A stretch of 64,000 nt of DNA from NCBI GenBank assembly GCA_041396985.1, contig JAWKXO010000002.1, forward strand, positions 1 to 64,000, in the 5' to 3' direction. Of this stretch, positions 25,589-36,700 are shown piece after piece. The notes under the pieces were generated by a model. The model did no database searches, was not told the origin of the DNA, and saw only the letters and a program-made list of their open reading frames with translations. The translations under genes were made by a program, and so were the position numbers. Every line of letters starts with the position of its first letter. The stretch's first letter is position 1. The stretch comes from Emcibacteraceae bacterium (lineage in GTDB: Bacteria > Pseudomonadota > Alphaproteobacteria > Sphingomonadales > Emcibacteraceae).

Positions 25589-27286
25589 TTAGGTTGTTAT
25601 ATCCTCCAGAACGACTTTACCATCAGAAACGTCGCCCCACTTATACTTTAACGACTTTTTCCTGATTAAATCAAATTGTTTGCTTTCAATATCAGAAAGA
25701 ACATACCAATCGGCTATTGCCTCATCTTGTGATATAGTAACGGTAAGATATCCGCGTTGCTTGATATTGGCATAGGCCAGATGATCAAGAAAATCATAAT
25801 AGGCCTGCTCAACCTGCTCAACTTTATTAATGCGCTCGCCGCGACCAGGTGACGTAATACCAGGTACCGCAAATTCAGCCCCGTAATGTTCCCCACCCAT
25901 CTTATCGGTGAGCGACATCGCCCAACCGCAATGCGTATCTCCTGTCAGAACAATAGGATTGGAAGAGTGTTTTTTAAACAAATCATATACCCGGCGACGG
26001 GCCGGTTGGTAGCCATCCCAGGCGTCCGGATTATAAAAACCGCCAAATTCCTCAGCCACTTTCATGCTTAGCTGTTCACCCTCAGGCAGTTCTTTCATTT
26101 CTTCCGGACTAAAAACAGAACTTAATGGCGGCTCAGGCCGAAAGCTCATAATGATCTGCTGACCTATAATCTGCCACGGAATTTTTTTGGCAGCTGAATT
26201 TGCCAGTGTCTGGTCTAACCAGGCTTCCTGCTTGGCACCGATCAATGATCTTTCCTCGGTTTCCAGCCGTTTATGAAAAGCGGCATAGTCCGGTTTTTCA
26301 ACACCGTCTATGGTAATCGTATCTACATCCTTTCCATATTCCAGGGGACGTTCACGACCAACAATTCTTGTGTCCAGCATGGCAAGAGTTGCAAGATTGC
26401 CAAAATCAAACGATCTTACGGTCGGCAGATCATCGCTGGCCACCCGCACCGGTATCCATTCCATGTATGCTTTGGTGGCCGCGCGACGTCGATCGGCCCA
26501 GTCTCCTTCACCATCATTGTGGTTTTCTGCGCCCGTTGCATAGGAATTATTGGCAAATTCATGATCATCCCAGGTACAGATAAATGGATATTTTCTATGA
26601 ACTTCCTGTAAATCCTCATCAGACCTGTATTGTGCATAGCGGCGTCTGTAATCTGAAATTGTCAGAATTTCATGTGGCGGGTCAACCAGACGACCCATTT
26701 TCTCGGCATTCGGTGATTGATATGTCCCCACCGGATATTCATATATATAGTCCCCAAGATGGATCACGGCATCAAAAGGACCGCTTTCCGCAATTGCGCG
26801 ATAGCCGTTAAAATATCCCCATGGATAATTGGAACAGGATGCCACGGCGATTTTAATTGGACGGACCCCGGATTTATCCAACGTTTTCGTTTCGCCAACT
26901 GGTGAAACTTCATCACCAACTTTAAAGCGGTAAAAGTAATTCTTGCCTGCTTCAAGGCCCGTTACATCAACTTTAACAGTATAATCCCGGTCCGCATTCG
27001 TGGAAAAGCTACCTTTTTTCTCTATTTTATTAAAATCCTGGCCTGATGATACTTCCCACTCACCGTCAACGTCTCCTTGAAACATTGCGTCTACTGGCTC
27101 CGTTCGTGTCCAGATAATTACACGGTCTTGTAGTGGGTCTCCACTGGCAACATTATGTTTGAATTTAATGGGTACGGCTTCTTTTTTCTCTTCAATTTTA
27201 GCACAACCACTAACCGCAAAAGCCGCCCCGGCCGGTAATGTTTTTAGAATGCCTCTACGGCTGATTGGAAATTTCCCGTTTTTCAC
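25589..27286 (-). CDS. phoD: PhoD-family alkaline phosphatase, Tat-exported
   Basis: This 565-aa protein has a twin-arginine signal (SRRGILK at 9-15) ending in a lipobox-like VSGC at Cys28. The PhoD pattern follows: a fibronectin-like N-terminal domain (HNVASGDPLQDRVIIWTR), then the metallophosphatase core with SCSNYPWGYFNGY, HLGDYIYEY, TWDDHEFANNSY and LTGDTHCGWAM. It hydrolyses phosphate mono- and diesters in the periplasm with Fe/Ca cofactors. It lies 16 bases upstream of the SGNH gene on the same strand, so PhoD-SGNH-RdhA-like may be one operon. Confidence 0.92.
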   Translation of the reverse strand: MKNGKFPISRRGILKTLPAGAAFAVSGCAKIEEKKEAVPIKFKHNVASGDPLQDRVIIWTRTEPVDAMFQGDVDGEWEVSSGQDFNKIEKKGSFSTNADRDYTVKVDVTGLEAGKNYFYRFKVGDEVSPVGETKTLDKSGVRPIKIAVASCSNYPWGYFNGYRAIAESGPFDAVIHLGDYIYEYPVGTYQSPNAEKMGRLVDPPHEILTISDYRRRYAQYRSDEDLQEVHRKYPFICTWDDHEFANNSYATGAENHNDGEGDWADRRRAATKAYMEWIPVRVASDDLPTVRSFDFGNLATLAMLDTRIVGRERPLEYGKDVDTITIDGVEKPDYAAFHKRLETEERSLIGAKQEAWLDQTLANSAAKKIPWQIIGQQIIMSFRPEPPLSSVFSPEEMKELPEGEQLSMKVAEEFGGFYNPDAWDGYQPARRRVYDLFKKHSSNPIVLTGDTHCGWAMSLTDKMGGEHYGAEFAVPGITSPGRGERINKVEQVEQAYYDFLDHLAYANIKQRGYLTVTISQDEAIADWYVLSDIESKQFDLIRKKSLKYKWGDVSDGKVVLEDITT

Positions 27287-27532
27287 TGTTTCTTCCCCTT
27301 ATTTTTTAGATCTGGATAATAGGCTTAAATGTCAAATTAGAATGTCTCTATCCCACATTTATAATACATCCCGTCTATAAGAGACAGTCGTTATTCACGA
27401 TGTAACAAATATTTAAAATTCCCATGCCTTATTTTACCTGACTTTACCGGCCAATTAAAATTGGTTTGATTACCCTTAAATTATATAATTTTTGCCTTAT
27501 TTTATTCTTGACCATTATTAGTATTTGAAATT

Positions 27533-27551
27533 AATAATAATAATGATTCTT
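27533..27551 (+). promoter_or_regulatory. Fur-box-like site upstream of the PepSY gene
   Basis: The 19-base sequence AATAATAATAATGATTCTT matches the GATAATGATAATCATTATC consensus at 14 of 19 positions and ends 24 bases before the PepSY ATG. The rest of the 27287-27575 gap is AT-rich with no gene. Iron repression by Fur is the likely control. Confidence 0.55.
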
Positions 27552-27575
27552 AATTAACTTTATAGGCAACACTTA

Positions 27576-28694
27576 ATGACTTTACATAAGATTTTATACT
27601 GGCCCCACTTAATTTGCGGAGTTTTGGCAGCCGTCTTAATTCTTATTATGTCAGTTACCGGCGTGTTACTCACCTATGAAAGGCAAATAATTGTTTGGGC
27701 GGAAAATACATATGAAAGACCTGTTTCCCTAAACATCGACCCTGTCACGATTGATGAAATTCTCAACAGGAATAGGGATAATATTAATCATAAAGAAATC
27801 AGATCCTTGAAAATATCAAATGATCCGGAAGCACCGTTGGTTGTTAGCAGCAAAGAAAATTATTACATCAATCGTTATTCCGGTGACATACTTGGAAATG
27901 GCCCAGTGGGATTAAAAGCTTTTTTCAGTGAGCTTAGAAGCATGCATCGCTGGTTGTCGATGGAAGGTGAAAACAGAGCCGTTGCCAGAATGTTTACAGG
28001 CGCTGCAAACCTTATGTTTCTGTTCATTGTTCTATCTGGAATGTATCTTTGGATTCCAAAAACACTGAACTGGAAAAATATAAAAAAAATCTTACTTTTC
28101 AGGAAGACCAAATCAAGCCGTGCCAGAGATTTTAACTGGCATAATGTAATGGGTATATGGTCGGCTATTCCGCTTGTTGTTATTATTTCCACAGCAGCCG
28201 TGTTTTATTATAGCTGGGCCAATAATCTGGTCTATACACTTGCTGGTGAAACCCCACCGGTCAGAGGAAGTACAAATAATACCCAGCCTCAGAGCACAGT
28301 CATTCAGAATGTTACATTTGAGTCTATGTTTCAGAAAGCGACACAGCAAGTGGCCGACTGGACCACAATAACAATGTCATATCCAAAAGATGCCGACAAA
28401 GACGTTCGCTTTTCAATTGATACTGGTAACGGCGGGGAACCTCAAAAGAAAGCAGATCTTTATTTAAGCCGTGATGAAGGCAAGATCACCAAATGGGAAC
28501 CTTTTCAGGACTATAGTGCCGGCAGAAGAGCAAGGTCACTGATCCGGTTCCTCCATACCGGAGAAGCATTAGGTGTATTTGGGCAGACAATAGCAGGAAT
28601 TGTATCATTTGTGGCCATCATTATGGTATGGACCGGACTGGCTTTGGCATACAGGAAATATATCAGGCCAAGCTTAAAGAAAAGAACCGCCTGA
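27576..28694 (+). CDS. PepSY-associated transmembrane protein (ferric-siderophore reductase type)
   Basis: This 372-aa inner-membrane protein has the opening HLICGVLAAVLILIMSVTGVLLTYER that defines the PepSY_TM family, a periplasmic loop, then further TM segments near 140-160, 190-210 and 340-360. Conserved His residues in the TM helices (His10, and SMHRW near 125) may bind haem. Members act as membrane reductases that release iron from siderophores or pass electrons across the inner membrane. The Fur-like box just upstream supports an iron role. No TonB receptor is adjacent. Confidence 0.83.
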   Translation: MTLHKILYWPHLICGVLAAVLILIMSVTGVLLTYERQIIVWAENTYERPVSLNIDPVTIDEILNRNRDNINHKEIRSLKISNDPEAPLVVSSKENYYINRYSGDILGNGPVGLKAFFSELRSMHRWLSMEGENRAVARMFTGAANLMFLFIVLSGMYLWIPKTLNWKNIKKILLFRKTKSSRARDFNWHNVMGIWSAIPLVVIISTAAVFYYSWANNLVYTLAGETPPVRGSTNNTQPQSTVIQNVTFESMFQKATQQVADWTTITMSYPKDADKDVRFSIDTGNGGEPQKKADLYLSRDEGKITKWEPFQDYSAGRRARSLIRFLHTGEALGVFGQTIAGIVSFVAIIMVWTGLALAYRKYIRPSLKKRTA

Positions 28695-28780
28695 GCTTAA
28701 ATTCTTTCAAATCTATCTGAAATGATAATCCAAATATTTTAAAATATTGTCCTTTTATTCTATGCTATTATGATAGAACA

Positions 28781-29587
28781 ATGGAAATCATTCGAACATT
28801 TTTTCTGATATCTATTTGTATCATAAGCATGGTAGATGACTGCTTTGCCTACGATACAGATCTGATCAAACAAAAGCTGACCCATGAGAAACAGGAAATC
28901 AGTTACCGCGTGTTTGAAATCATTGACGGGGACACCTTACGACTAGAAAATAATATGGAAGTAAGGCTGGTGGGATTACAGGCACCAAAAATTGCCCTGG
29001 GCCGAAAGAATTTCAAGCCATGGCCGCTTGGAAATGAAGCCAAGGATGCGCTGGCCGCACTATCTCTGAACAAGAATGTCATTCTATTATATGGTGGGCG
29101 AAAAATGGACCGTTATGGCCGTTACCTTGCCCATCTGTTTCTGGAAGATGGTACTTGGATTCAGGGAGAAATGATTAAGAATGGTATGGCAAGGGTATAT
29201 AGTTTTGCTGATAACCGCAGCGTGGTTGAAGAATTACTTGAAGAGGAAAAAAAAGCCCGTAATAATCGGACCGGAATTTGGGGGTTAGATTTTTATAAAA
29301 TAAAAACAGATCAGGAAAGCGGAAAATATACCAACAGTTTTCAACTGATATCCGGAAAAATTCTTGAAGTCGCAACAGTTCGTAACAATACATATCTTAA
29401 TTTTGGCGAAGATTATAAAACGGATTTCACTATTGTCGTCCCCAATAGGGTAACTAAAATGTTTGAAAAAAAGGACATAAAATTGTCAGACTTGGCAGGT
29501 AGAAATATAATTGTCCGTGGATGGCTGAAATATTATAATGGACCGACAATAGACCTGACCCATCCTGAACAACTGAGCATAGAATAA
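28781..29587 (+). CDS. Exported thermonuclease-family (SNase-like) protein
   Basis: This 268-aa protein has an N-terminal signal peptide (residues 1-24, ending CFAYD) and a staphylococcal-nuclease domain at about 44-165. The domain shows IIDGDTLRLENNMEVRLVGLQ, the KMDRYGRYLAHL motif and a NNRTGIWG ending. The active-site Arg/Asp/Glu positions look mostly retained. The remaining 100 residues form a second, unrecognised domain. It likely cleaves extracellular or periplasmic nucleic acid. The M48 peptidase gene follows 14 bases later, so cotranscription is likely. Confidence 0.85.
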   Translation: MEIIRTFFLISICIISMVDDCFAYDTDLIKQKLTHEKQEISYRVFEIIDGDTLRLENNMEVRLVGLQAPKIALGRKNFKPWPLGNEAKDALAALSLNKNVILLYGGRKMDRYGRYLAHLFLEDGTWIQGEMIKNGMARVYSFADNRSVVEELLEEEKKARNNRTGIWGLDFYKIKTDQESGKYTNSFQLISGKILEVATVRNNTYLNFGEDYKTDFTIVVPNRVTKMFEKKDIKLSDLAGRNIIVRGWLKYYNGPTIDLTHPEQLSIE

Positions 29588-29601
29588 GGGAGCATTAGAA
29601 C

Positions 29602-31104
29602 ATGTGGCTAAAACAATATAGAAAAATTCTTTCAAAGACGCTTCTCATCGTTATGCCGCTCACACTCCAGGCCTGTACAACGCTTAATCCGGCCACCGGG
29701 CAGCAGGATTTTACGCCTTTTATGTCCCCTTCAAAAGAACTTCAGATCGGTCAGCAACAGCACCCCCTGATCCTTCAGGAAAATGGTGGCGATTATAAAA
29801 ACCCAAAGGTTGCAAATTATGTCAATGATCTGGGACAGCGACTGGTCGCAAATTCTGAGCTTAAAGACTATCCTTTTACCTTTACAGTACTGGATACGCC
29901 GCTTGTAAACGCATTCGCGTTACCCGGCGGATATGTTTATGTCACCCGTGGCATTCTTGCCATGGTGAATAGTGAATCGGCGCTGGCATCGGTAATCGGC
30001 CATGAAATTGGCCATGTCACCGCCCGTCATGCCGCCAAAAGATATAATAATCAAATGTTTGCCGGCCTTGGTGCCGCTATTCTTGGTGCCGTTTCCGGTG
30101 ATTCAGGTGTCGCCAACAGCTTAAGCCAGGGGGCACAGGTTTATCTGTTAAGTTATTCACGCAATCAGGAATATCAGTCAGATGAACTGGGTGTGCGCTA
30201 TTCAAGCCGTGCCGGATTTGATCCATACGCAGCCGCTGAAATGCTTAAATCCCTAGATGCGGACCATAAACTACAGTTGATACTCGCGAACCGGGCAGGT
30301 GAACCGGAGCAATCGGATTTCTTTTCCACCCACCCAAATACCCAGGACAGGGTTTCAAGAGCTTATACCGAAGCGGTAAACACACAAATTCCGGAAAATT
30401 CGCGTGACCGCCATCAGGACCAGTATTTCAATGTGATTGATGGAATGCTTTGGGGCGACGACCCGAAACAGGGGGTTATCAACGGCCGCAATTTTATCCA
30501 CCCGACAATGAAATTAAAATTCACAGCCCCTGAAAATTATGTCTTACAAAATACTGCTGATGCCGTTATGGCCCGTGGCACAGGTGATGCAGAGGGTGGC
30601 GTCGTCATTTTTTCCGGTGGAAGCATGAAAGACAAAACCATATCACAATATGGCAACGATGTCTGGTCCGCTTACAAAATTGAGAACCCCATGGAGGGTG
30701 TTCAGACAATGAAAGTCAACGGTATGGATGCCATGACCGGTTATACAAATATGACTTTGAATGAACAGAATTATGTCGTGCGAATAGTTGCCATTCAATA
30801 TGCTGGCGATTCCGCCTATCATTTTGTCATGCTTACCCCACAGTCAAAATATCAAGCCCTTTCAGAAGGACTTCAACGTATGACATATAGCTTTAATAAA
30901 ATTTCGCAGGCAGAAGCTGACGGGATAAAAGGCAAAAAAATTAAGATCGTAACCGTTCAGCGCGGTGATACCATTGAAAGCATTGCCCGCAATATGGATT
31001 TTGATGATTATAAGGTTGAAAGATTTGTGGCTTTAAATGGTCTCGAGCAGGGGCAGCCCCTTAAAGCTGGTCAGAAATTAAAACTGATCGTCAAAGACAA
31101 CTGA
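29602..31104 (+). CDS. M48-family metallopeptidase lipoprotein with C-terminal LysM
   Basis: This 500-aa protein has a lipobox LQAC (Cys25), then an M48 peptidase domain with the zinc motif HEIGH at 134-138 and the downstream Glu in the NQEYQSDELG segment near residue 190. The C-terminal 45 residues form a LysM peptidoglycan-binding module (VQRGDTIESIARN ... LKAGQKLKL). It resembles BepA/LoiP-type quality-control proteases of the outer membrane, with a cell-wall anchor added. It is the last gene of the plus-strand run and stops 5 bases before the convergent MFS gene. Confidence 0.9.
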   Translation: MWLKQYRKILSKTLLIVMPLTLQACTTLNPATGQQDFTPFMSPSKELQIGQQQHPLILQENGGDYKNPKVANYVNDLGQRLVANSELKDYPFTFTVLDTPLVNAFALPGGYVYVTRGILAMVNSESALASVIGHEIGHVTARHAAKRYNNQMFAGLGAAILGAVSGDSGVANSLSQGAQVYLLSYSRNQEYQSDELGVRYSSRAGFDPYAAAEMLKSLDADHKLQLILANRAGEPEQSDFFSTHPNTQDRVSRAYTEAVNTQIPENSRDRHQDQYFNVIDGMLWGDDPKQGVINGRNFIHPTMKLKFTAPENYVLQNTADAVMARGTGDAEGGVVIFSGGSMKDKTISQYGNDVWSAYKIENPMEGVQTMKVNGMDAMTGYTNMTLNEQNYVVRIVAIQYAGDSAYHFVMLTPQSKYQALSEGLQRMTYSFNKISQAEADGIKGKKIKIVTVQRGDTIESIARNMDFDDYKVERFVALNGLEQGQPLKAGQKLKLIVKDN

Positions 31105-31109
31105 TCAGA

Positions 31110-32294
31110 TCATGCTGTCTGCTTTTTTTCTGACCAGATAAATTCATTCCCCGGTGCCGGCAAGGCAGGGATTAAATTTGAGGTAACAAGGGAAGCGACA
31201 GCAAATCCAGCACCAATATAAAAAACCAGAGACGGACTAACCATCCAGATCATCCCGAAAGTCGTCGGGATCACAACAGCGGCTATATGATCTATTGTGA
31301 AGCTTACACTGGCTGTTGCAGCTACATCTTCCCGGTCAGCGATTTTCTGGAAATATGTTTTGATACCGATAGCCATAGCAAAGAATAAATGATCAATCAC
31401 ATATAGGCTCCCTGCGACTATGGAATTATCAACAACCGCATATCCTGCAAATACGGAAACCAGACCAACATATTCAATGGTCAGGGCCCATCGTTCACCG
31501 ATTTTTTCAATAAGTTTGCCGATAATAGGCGCAATAACAATATTGGCTCCTTTGTTGATCAGATATAATGCTGTAATTTCACCAAGCGAATATCCGAATT
31601 TTTCAACCAGTAGAAATCCCGCAAAAACCATAAAAATCTGACGACGTGCCCCTTTTAAAAAGGTCAGCAGATAAAAAATCCAGTATCTTTTTTTCAGGAA
31701 TAACTTCTTTTTTTGCGGCACGAGAGATTCGAACTTTGGAAATAAAAACCAGAGATGAATAACCATCCCCACACCGAGTACACCGGATACCGTATAAATA
31801 ATCACATAATCAAATTTCAACACAGTTGATAGGACCCATATAACGATATAAGTAATCAGCCCTGCCAATGAACTATATCCGATGACTTTGCCCATAAATA
31901 CCGGGGCATCTTCCTTTGGAAGCCATTGAAGTGTCAGACTGCTATTGATGGTTTCAAAATAATGAAAGCCTACTGACATAACAAACGTTGTTACGATAAG
32001 GCCATATTTGCTGGGAAAATATCCCGTTGCCAGCACCCCGATTGATAATAAAAATAAGGCAAAAATAGCAAGTGTTTGCTCCCTCATAATAAGAAGAACA
32101 AAAACAGCTGTGAAGGCGAGGAAACCTGGTATTTCGCGGACCGACTGAAGATCCCCCATATCGGCGCCGGAAAAACTGGCGCGTTCAACGGCAAAATTAT
32201 TGATCATCACATTCCAGACCGAAAATACGATGGCCATGATAACAGACATATATATCAGTGCTTGTCTGGATTTTTTTGCGTTTATTTCATCCAT
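31110..32294 (-). CDS. MFS transporter
   Basis: This 394-aa polytopic membrane protein has about 11-12 hydrophobic segments and a basic cytoplasmic loop (PQKKKLFLKKRYW) in the middle, the layout of the major facilitator superfamily. No substrate-specific motif was recognised. Its start is 3 bases after the stop of the LplT-like gene, so the two transporters are cotranslated. The pairing suggests related substrates, possibly lipids, but that is inference. Confidence 0.8.
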   Translation of the reverse strand: MDEINAKKSRQALIYMSVIMAIVFSVWNVMINNFAVERASFSGADMGDLQSVREIPGFLAFTAVFVLLIMREQTLAIFALFLLSIGVLATGYFPSKYGLIVTTFVMSVGFHYFETINSSLTLQWLPKEDAPVFMGKVIGYSSLAGLITYIVIWVLSTVLKFDYVIIYTVSGVLGVGMVIHLWFLFPKFESLVPQKKKLFLKKRYWIFYLLTFLKGARRQIFMVFAGFLLVEKFGYSLGEITALYLINKGANIVIAPIIGKLIEKIGERWALTIEYVGLVSVFAGYAVVDNSIVAGSLYVIDHLFFAMAIGIKTYFQKIADREDVAATASVSFTIDHIAAVVIPTTFGMIWMVSPSLVFYIGAGFAVASLVTSNLIPALPAPGNEFIWSEKKQTA

Positions 32295-32297
32295 TAT

Positions 32298-33638
32298 TTA
32301 CCCACCAAGAACCTTCATTATTTTTTGGAGCATTGCTGGCATCTCATCTATATGCAAAAGTTGGCATATGTATATTGCAAATAATATATTTAGCCCACCT
32401 ATGGTCAGGAAAATTTCCGGCAGGGTAAGTCCAAGTTTCAAAAGAAAAATACTCCCCCCCGCCGATAACACCATAAAAAGCGAATTCAGGATATTATTGG
32501 CAGCCACCATTCGTGATCTTTCCTTTGGATCACTTTCCGCCTGCATGATGGCATATAATGGCACAATATAAACACCTCCTGAAACGGCTATTCCGAGCAG
32601 GTCTATTATTACCCTTATATTTCTGGGTTCTGAAATAAAGTCTTTAACGCCGTATAGATCACCAAAAAACTCTAGGAGAGGCGCCGATACTGATGAACTG
32701 GCAAAATAAAGATCAATTGTAAAAACAGTCATCATTAATGCAGCCAAGGGCACAAATCGGGCTGTGATGACCCCTTTAACCAATTTATTGCAAAGAAGTG
32801 AACCGACCCCGATCCCCACCGAGAAAGTGCATAGCAGCAACGTCACCACCTGTTCATTGGATTTTAAAATATCTTTACCAAAAGTCGGGAACTGTGCCAG
32901 AAAAGTTGCGCCATAAAACCAGAACCAGGAAATACCGATTACAGTCAAAAAGACACGCCGCTTTGCCTTTGTCTTTTTTATAATATTGACCGTTTCTGAA
33001 AATATATTGGCATTAATTTCAAGATCAGGTGCAACGCCAATGGCTCTCGGTATTTTTCTGCTGGACAGATAGCCGGAAACAGACACCAGCACAATCAGCG
33101 CCGAAACGATTTCAATCCCATGGTCAGCCAAAATCAGTAGCCCCCCCAAAATGGTCCCAAGTAGAATAGCGATAAAGGTTCCCATTTCTATCAGACCATT
33201 GCCGCCTATAAGTTCATCCTGTTCAAGATGGTCAGGAAGGATCCCATATTTAATCGGCCCGAAGAAAGTTGACTGCGTCCCCATCAAAAAAAGCAGTAGC
33301 AGCAACATATAAAGGCTACCCATAAAGAAAGCGACAGAAGCCAGTATCATCAGAATGATTTCGACCAGCTTTATTTTTTCAATCATTGACGATTTTTCAA
33401 GCTTGTCCGCATATTGTCCGGCCAAAGATGAAAACAGAAAAAAAGGCAGAATAAATATGCCTGCCGCAACGTTAACCAACATTTTTTCATCAAAACCGGA
33501 TCTCAGCCCAACATCATATGTGACCAGCATCACTAGTGCTGTTTTAAACACATTATCATTAAAGGCCCCCAGAAACTGTGTGATAAAAAGAGGAGCAAAC
33601 CTTTTCGTGTTAAAAAGATGAAATTGATTTTCCTGCAT
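32298..33638 (-). CDS. MFS transporter, lysophospholipid-transporter (LplT)-like
   Basis: This 446-aa protein is taken from the ATG at 33638 with AGGGA upstream; the longer TTG start at 33674 is less likely. The N-terminus FAPLFITQFLGAFNDNVFK matches the LplT-type MFS family, which flips lysophospholipids inward for re-acylation. The usual partner acyltransferase/acyl-ACP synthetase (Aas) is not adjacent; instead a second MFS gene follows. Twelve TM segments are plausible. Confidence 0.85.
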   Translation of the reverse strand: MQENQFHLFNTKRFAPLFITQFLGAFNDNVFKTALVMLVTYDVGLRSGFDEKMLVNVAAGIFILPFFLFSSLAGQYADKLEKSSMIEKIKLVEIILMILASVAFFMGSLYMLLLLLFLMGTQSTFFGPIKYGILPDHLEQDELIGGNGLIEMGTFIAILLGTILGGLLILADHGIEIVSALIVLVSVSGYLSSRKIPRAIGVAPDLEINANIFSETVNIIKKTKAKRRVFLTVIGISWFWFYGATFLAQFPTFGKDILKSNEQVVTLLLCTFSVGIGVGSLLCNKLVKGVITARFVPLAALMMTVFTIDLYFASSSVSAPLLEFFGDLYGVKDFISEPRNIRVIIDLLGIAVSGGVYIVPLYAIMQAESDPKERSRMVAANNILNSLFMVLSAGGSIFLLKLGLTLPEIFLTIGGLNILFAIYICQLLHIDEMPAMLQKIMKVLGG

Positions 33639-33783
33639 CAATATCCCTGATTTATTTCTTTTCTGAATAATCAAGGGGTATCTTTCACATATTCCTGTCT
33701 TTAGGCAAGCTTTATATTTTTATAAAAAGATCAGAATTGGTGTCTCTTATCTATAAATAACTTCTGAAAAAACTCTTTAATGT

Positions 33784-36700
33784 TTATTGCTTTGTAGCAA
33801 TGTGCTCCGTCCCGGCATTTTTAAAAATGCTGAGTATATTTTTCCTGAAATCGTTGAAATATATATATACTATAGGAACCAGGAACAATGTCGCAATGGT
33901 CGAAAATAACACCCCGAAAGCCAGAGAAACCACAGTTGGGATCAGGAACTGAGCCTGCAGACTTGTTTCTGTCATCATTGGTGCCAGGCCGATAAAGGTT
34001 GTGAAAGATGTCAGGAAAATTGGTCTGAAACGCTCTTCTGCCGCAATTTCAACTGCCCTTAGGGCACTTTCACCCTTACTTCTTAAATCATTTATATAAT
34101 CAAGCAGCACAAGGTTATCATTCACCACAACCCCCGCTGCGGCCACAATTCCAAGAATTGAATAAAGGCTGAAATCCATCCCCATAAAGAAATGACCCAA
34201 AACAGCCCCCATATAGGCAAAGGGAAGAGCCGTCAGAATTATAAATGGCTGACTGTAAGAATTAAACGCAACGGCCAGTAAAATATAAATACCAACAAGG
34301 GCAAGCGCAAATCCATTGGCCAGTGATGTAATAAACTCCTGCTGGTCCTTTTGCTGGCCTTCAAAACTGACTTCAACGTCCGGATATTTTGATTTCCACT
34401 GATCAATATAATTGTCCTGAATATCCTTTATGATTTCGGCCATGTTGGCGATATCCTTATTGACATTTGCCTTGACTGTTGTTGTCCGCTGGCGGTCTGT
34501 CCGCTGAATTGTTGTATAGGCCCGCTGATATTTGACATCTCCAACAGATTCGAACGGTACCTCATCCCCTGTCCCCGTTCTGATCCGCAATTCATCCAGC
34601 GTATCAAATGACCTTCTGTCCTCTTTGGGAAGACGAACCATAACCTTAACCGTGTCCTTGCCCCGGGCGACACGCTGCACTTCCTGACCATAAAATGCCT
34701 GCCGGACCTGCCGGGCCATATCGGTCAGGGTCAGACCCATATTTTCAGCGCTTGGCAAAATGGAAAGCACTGCTTCCATTCTTGCAGTATCTGCTGAATC
34801 GGAAATACTGTATAAGCCATTATATCTTTCATAAGCCTTTTTGACATCCTCGGCCATCTGGTCAATAGCGTCACTATCCGGTGATTTTAGCATGATATTA
34901 ATCGATTCACCGGACCCGCCCGTGGTTGAAAAATCGAAAGATATTTCCCTGGCATCCGGGATTACAGGTAATATATCACGCCACCGCGCCGCATATTTGG
35001 CAACGTCAAAATTCACTTCTTCTATATTCTGAAAAACTATGAATGCGGAGGCAAATGACCCATTGCCGTTTGACATGACAAGCAGGTCTTTAAAAAGATC
35101 ATCATCGGGAAATTCCGCCCTAATCTCAGCTTCAATTTGCCTAGCCTTATCCTCAAGTATCGTAGATGCATTGTCGACAATATTGTATGGAGCCCCGGCA
35201 GGAAACTGAATACGTGCCTGAATAAAATTCATGGAAACTTCAGGATTAAAAACCATCTTGATCCAACCCGCCGCATGAATGGATGTAACAATCATACTTA
35301 AAGAAATAATCATCAACAGAGATAATCCCTTATGGTGAAGGGCCTTATCAAGTAGCGGGCGATAGAGTTTGTGAATTGTATGGTTCAGAAACGTCTGGGA
35401 TTTTGTTTGTAGTATCTTGGTAAAATTTACCACTTTCTCTATTACATATTCAGGAATTAACAGCAGAAAAATTCGTGCAAAGTCATTAGGTTTTTTTTCA
35501 TTCAAATGTCTAAGATGTGCGGGCAGGATAAAAAGCGCTTCAAGGATTGAAAAAGACAGGCACAATATTACCACAACTGGAATTCCAAAAATGAATTTAC
35601 CAATTACGCCGTCAATAAAAAGCATGGGCGAGAAAAAGATCATCGTCGTTGCTGCAGAGAAAATGACCGGTCTGGCAACTTTCAGCGCGCCGTCAATCGA
35701 GCCCTGATCGCCATGATTTCCTTTCTGGTTCTCAAGATGGATACTTTCGCCAATGATAATGGCATCATCTACAACGATTCCCAAAATCAGCAAAAAGGCA
35801 AAAAGGCTGATCATGCTTAACGCAACGCCGGTGGCCGGCAAAATGGCAAAGCAGCCAAGGAATGTGACAGCAATACCGGCCGACACCCAACCGGCAAGGG
35901 CTGGCGACAGAAAGATCAGCAAACCGAAAAACACCAGAACCATGCCCCCAACCGCATTCCAGATCAGCATATCAAGTCTGCTCTCAAAAATTTCAGATGT
36001 ATCAAACCAGTTTGTAATTTTTATTCCGTCCGGAAGTGAAGGTCTTATTTCTTCATCAAGCACCCGGTTTAATTCAGAACTTAATTTGACAACATCAGGC
36101 GTTGATTCAGAACGGATGAATAGGAATAGTCCCGGTTTTCCATTCATGCGCAGCAAAACATGGTCATCCGTAAATCCATCAACCACATTGGCCACATCCT
36201 TAAGCAATACGCGCGTTCCATCGGCATTCTGAAGGACGATAATATTTTCAAAATCCTGCTTCACATACGCCTGCCCGCGGGTCACAATCTGAATTTGACC
36301 GGCAATACTATCGACTTTTCCGGCGGGAAGGTTGGTCGAGGATTTTGAAATCGCATTTGCCACCTGATCAAATGTCAGATTGAATTTCTGCAGTTGCAGT
36401 TCTGAAACTTCGATGGAAACTTCATACTGACGGTCCCCGCTCAGGGCGGTTTTTGCCGCACCTGGAATTTCAGCCAACCGGTCACGGACCTTACGACCAA
36501 TTTCTTTTAATTCATATTCAGAGGCATCCCCGTAAATGGCCAAATTCATAATATCCATCTGAACATAGGACCGCGAAATAATTGGCCGTTCGGAGAGGCT
36601 CGGAAATGTATTAATGGCATCAACCCTTGCTTTTACCTGATTTAGAATACTTTCAACATCTTCGCCTGCCTCAATTTCAATTGTGACTGAGCCGACACCT

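Noticed and set aside
27376..27387. TATAAGAGACAG, identical to the end of the Tn5/Nextera mosaic end
   Set aside because: Only 12 bases match, the rest of the mosaic end differs, and no transposon gene or assembly break is visible; a shorter similar match near 33740 shows such strings can occur by chance in this AT-rich sequence.
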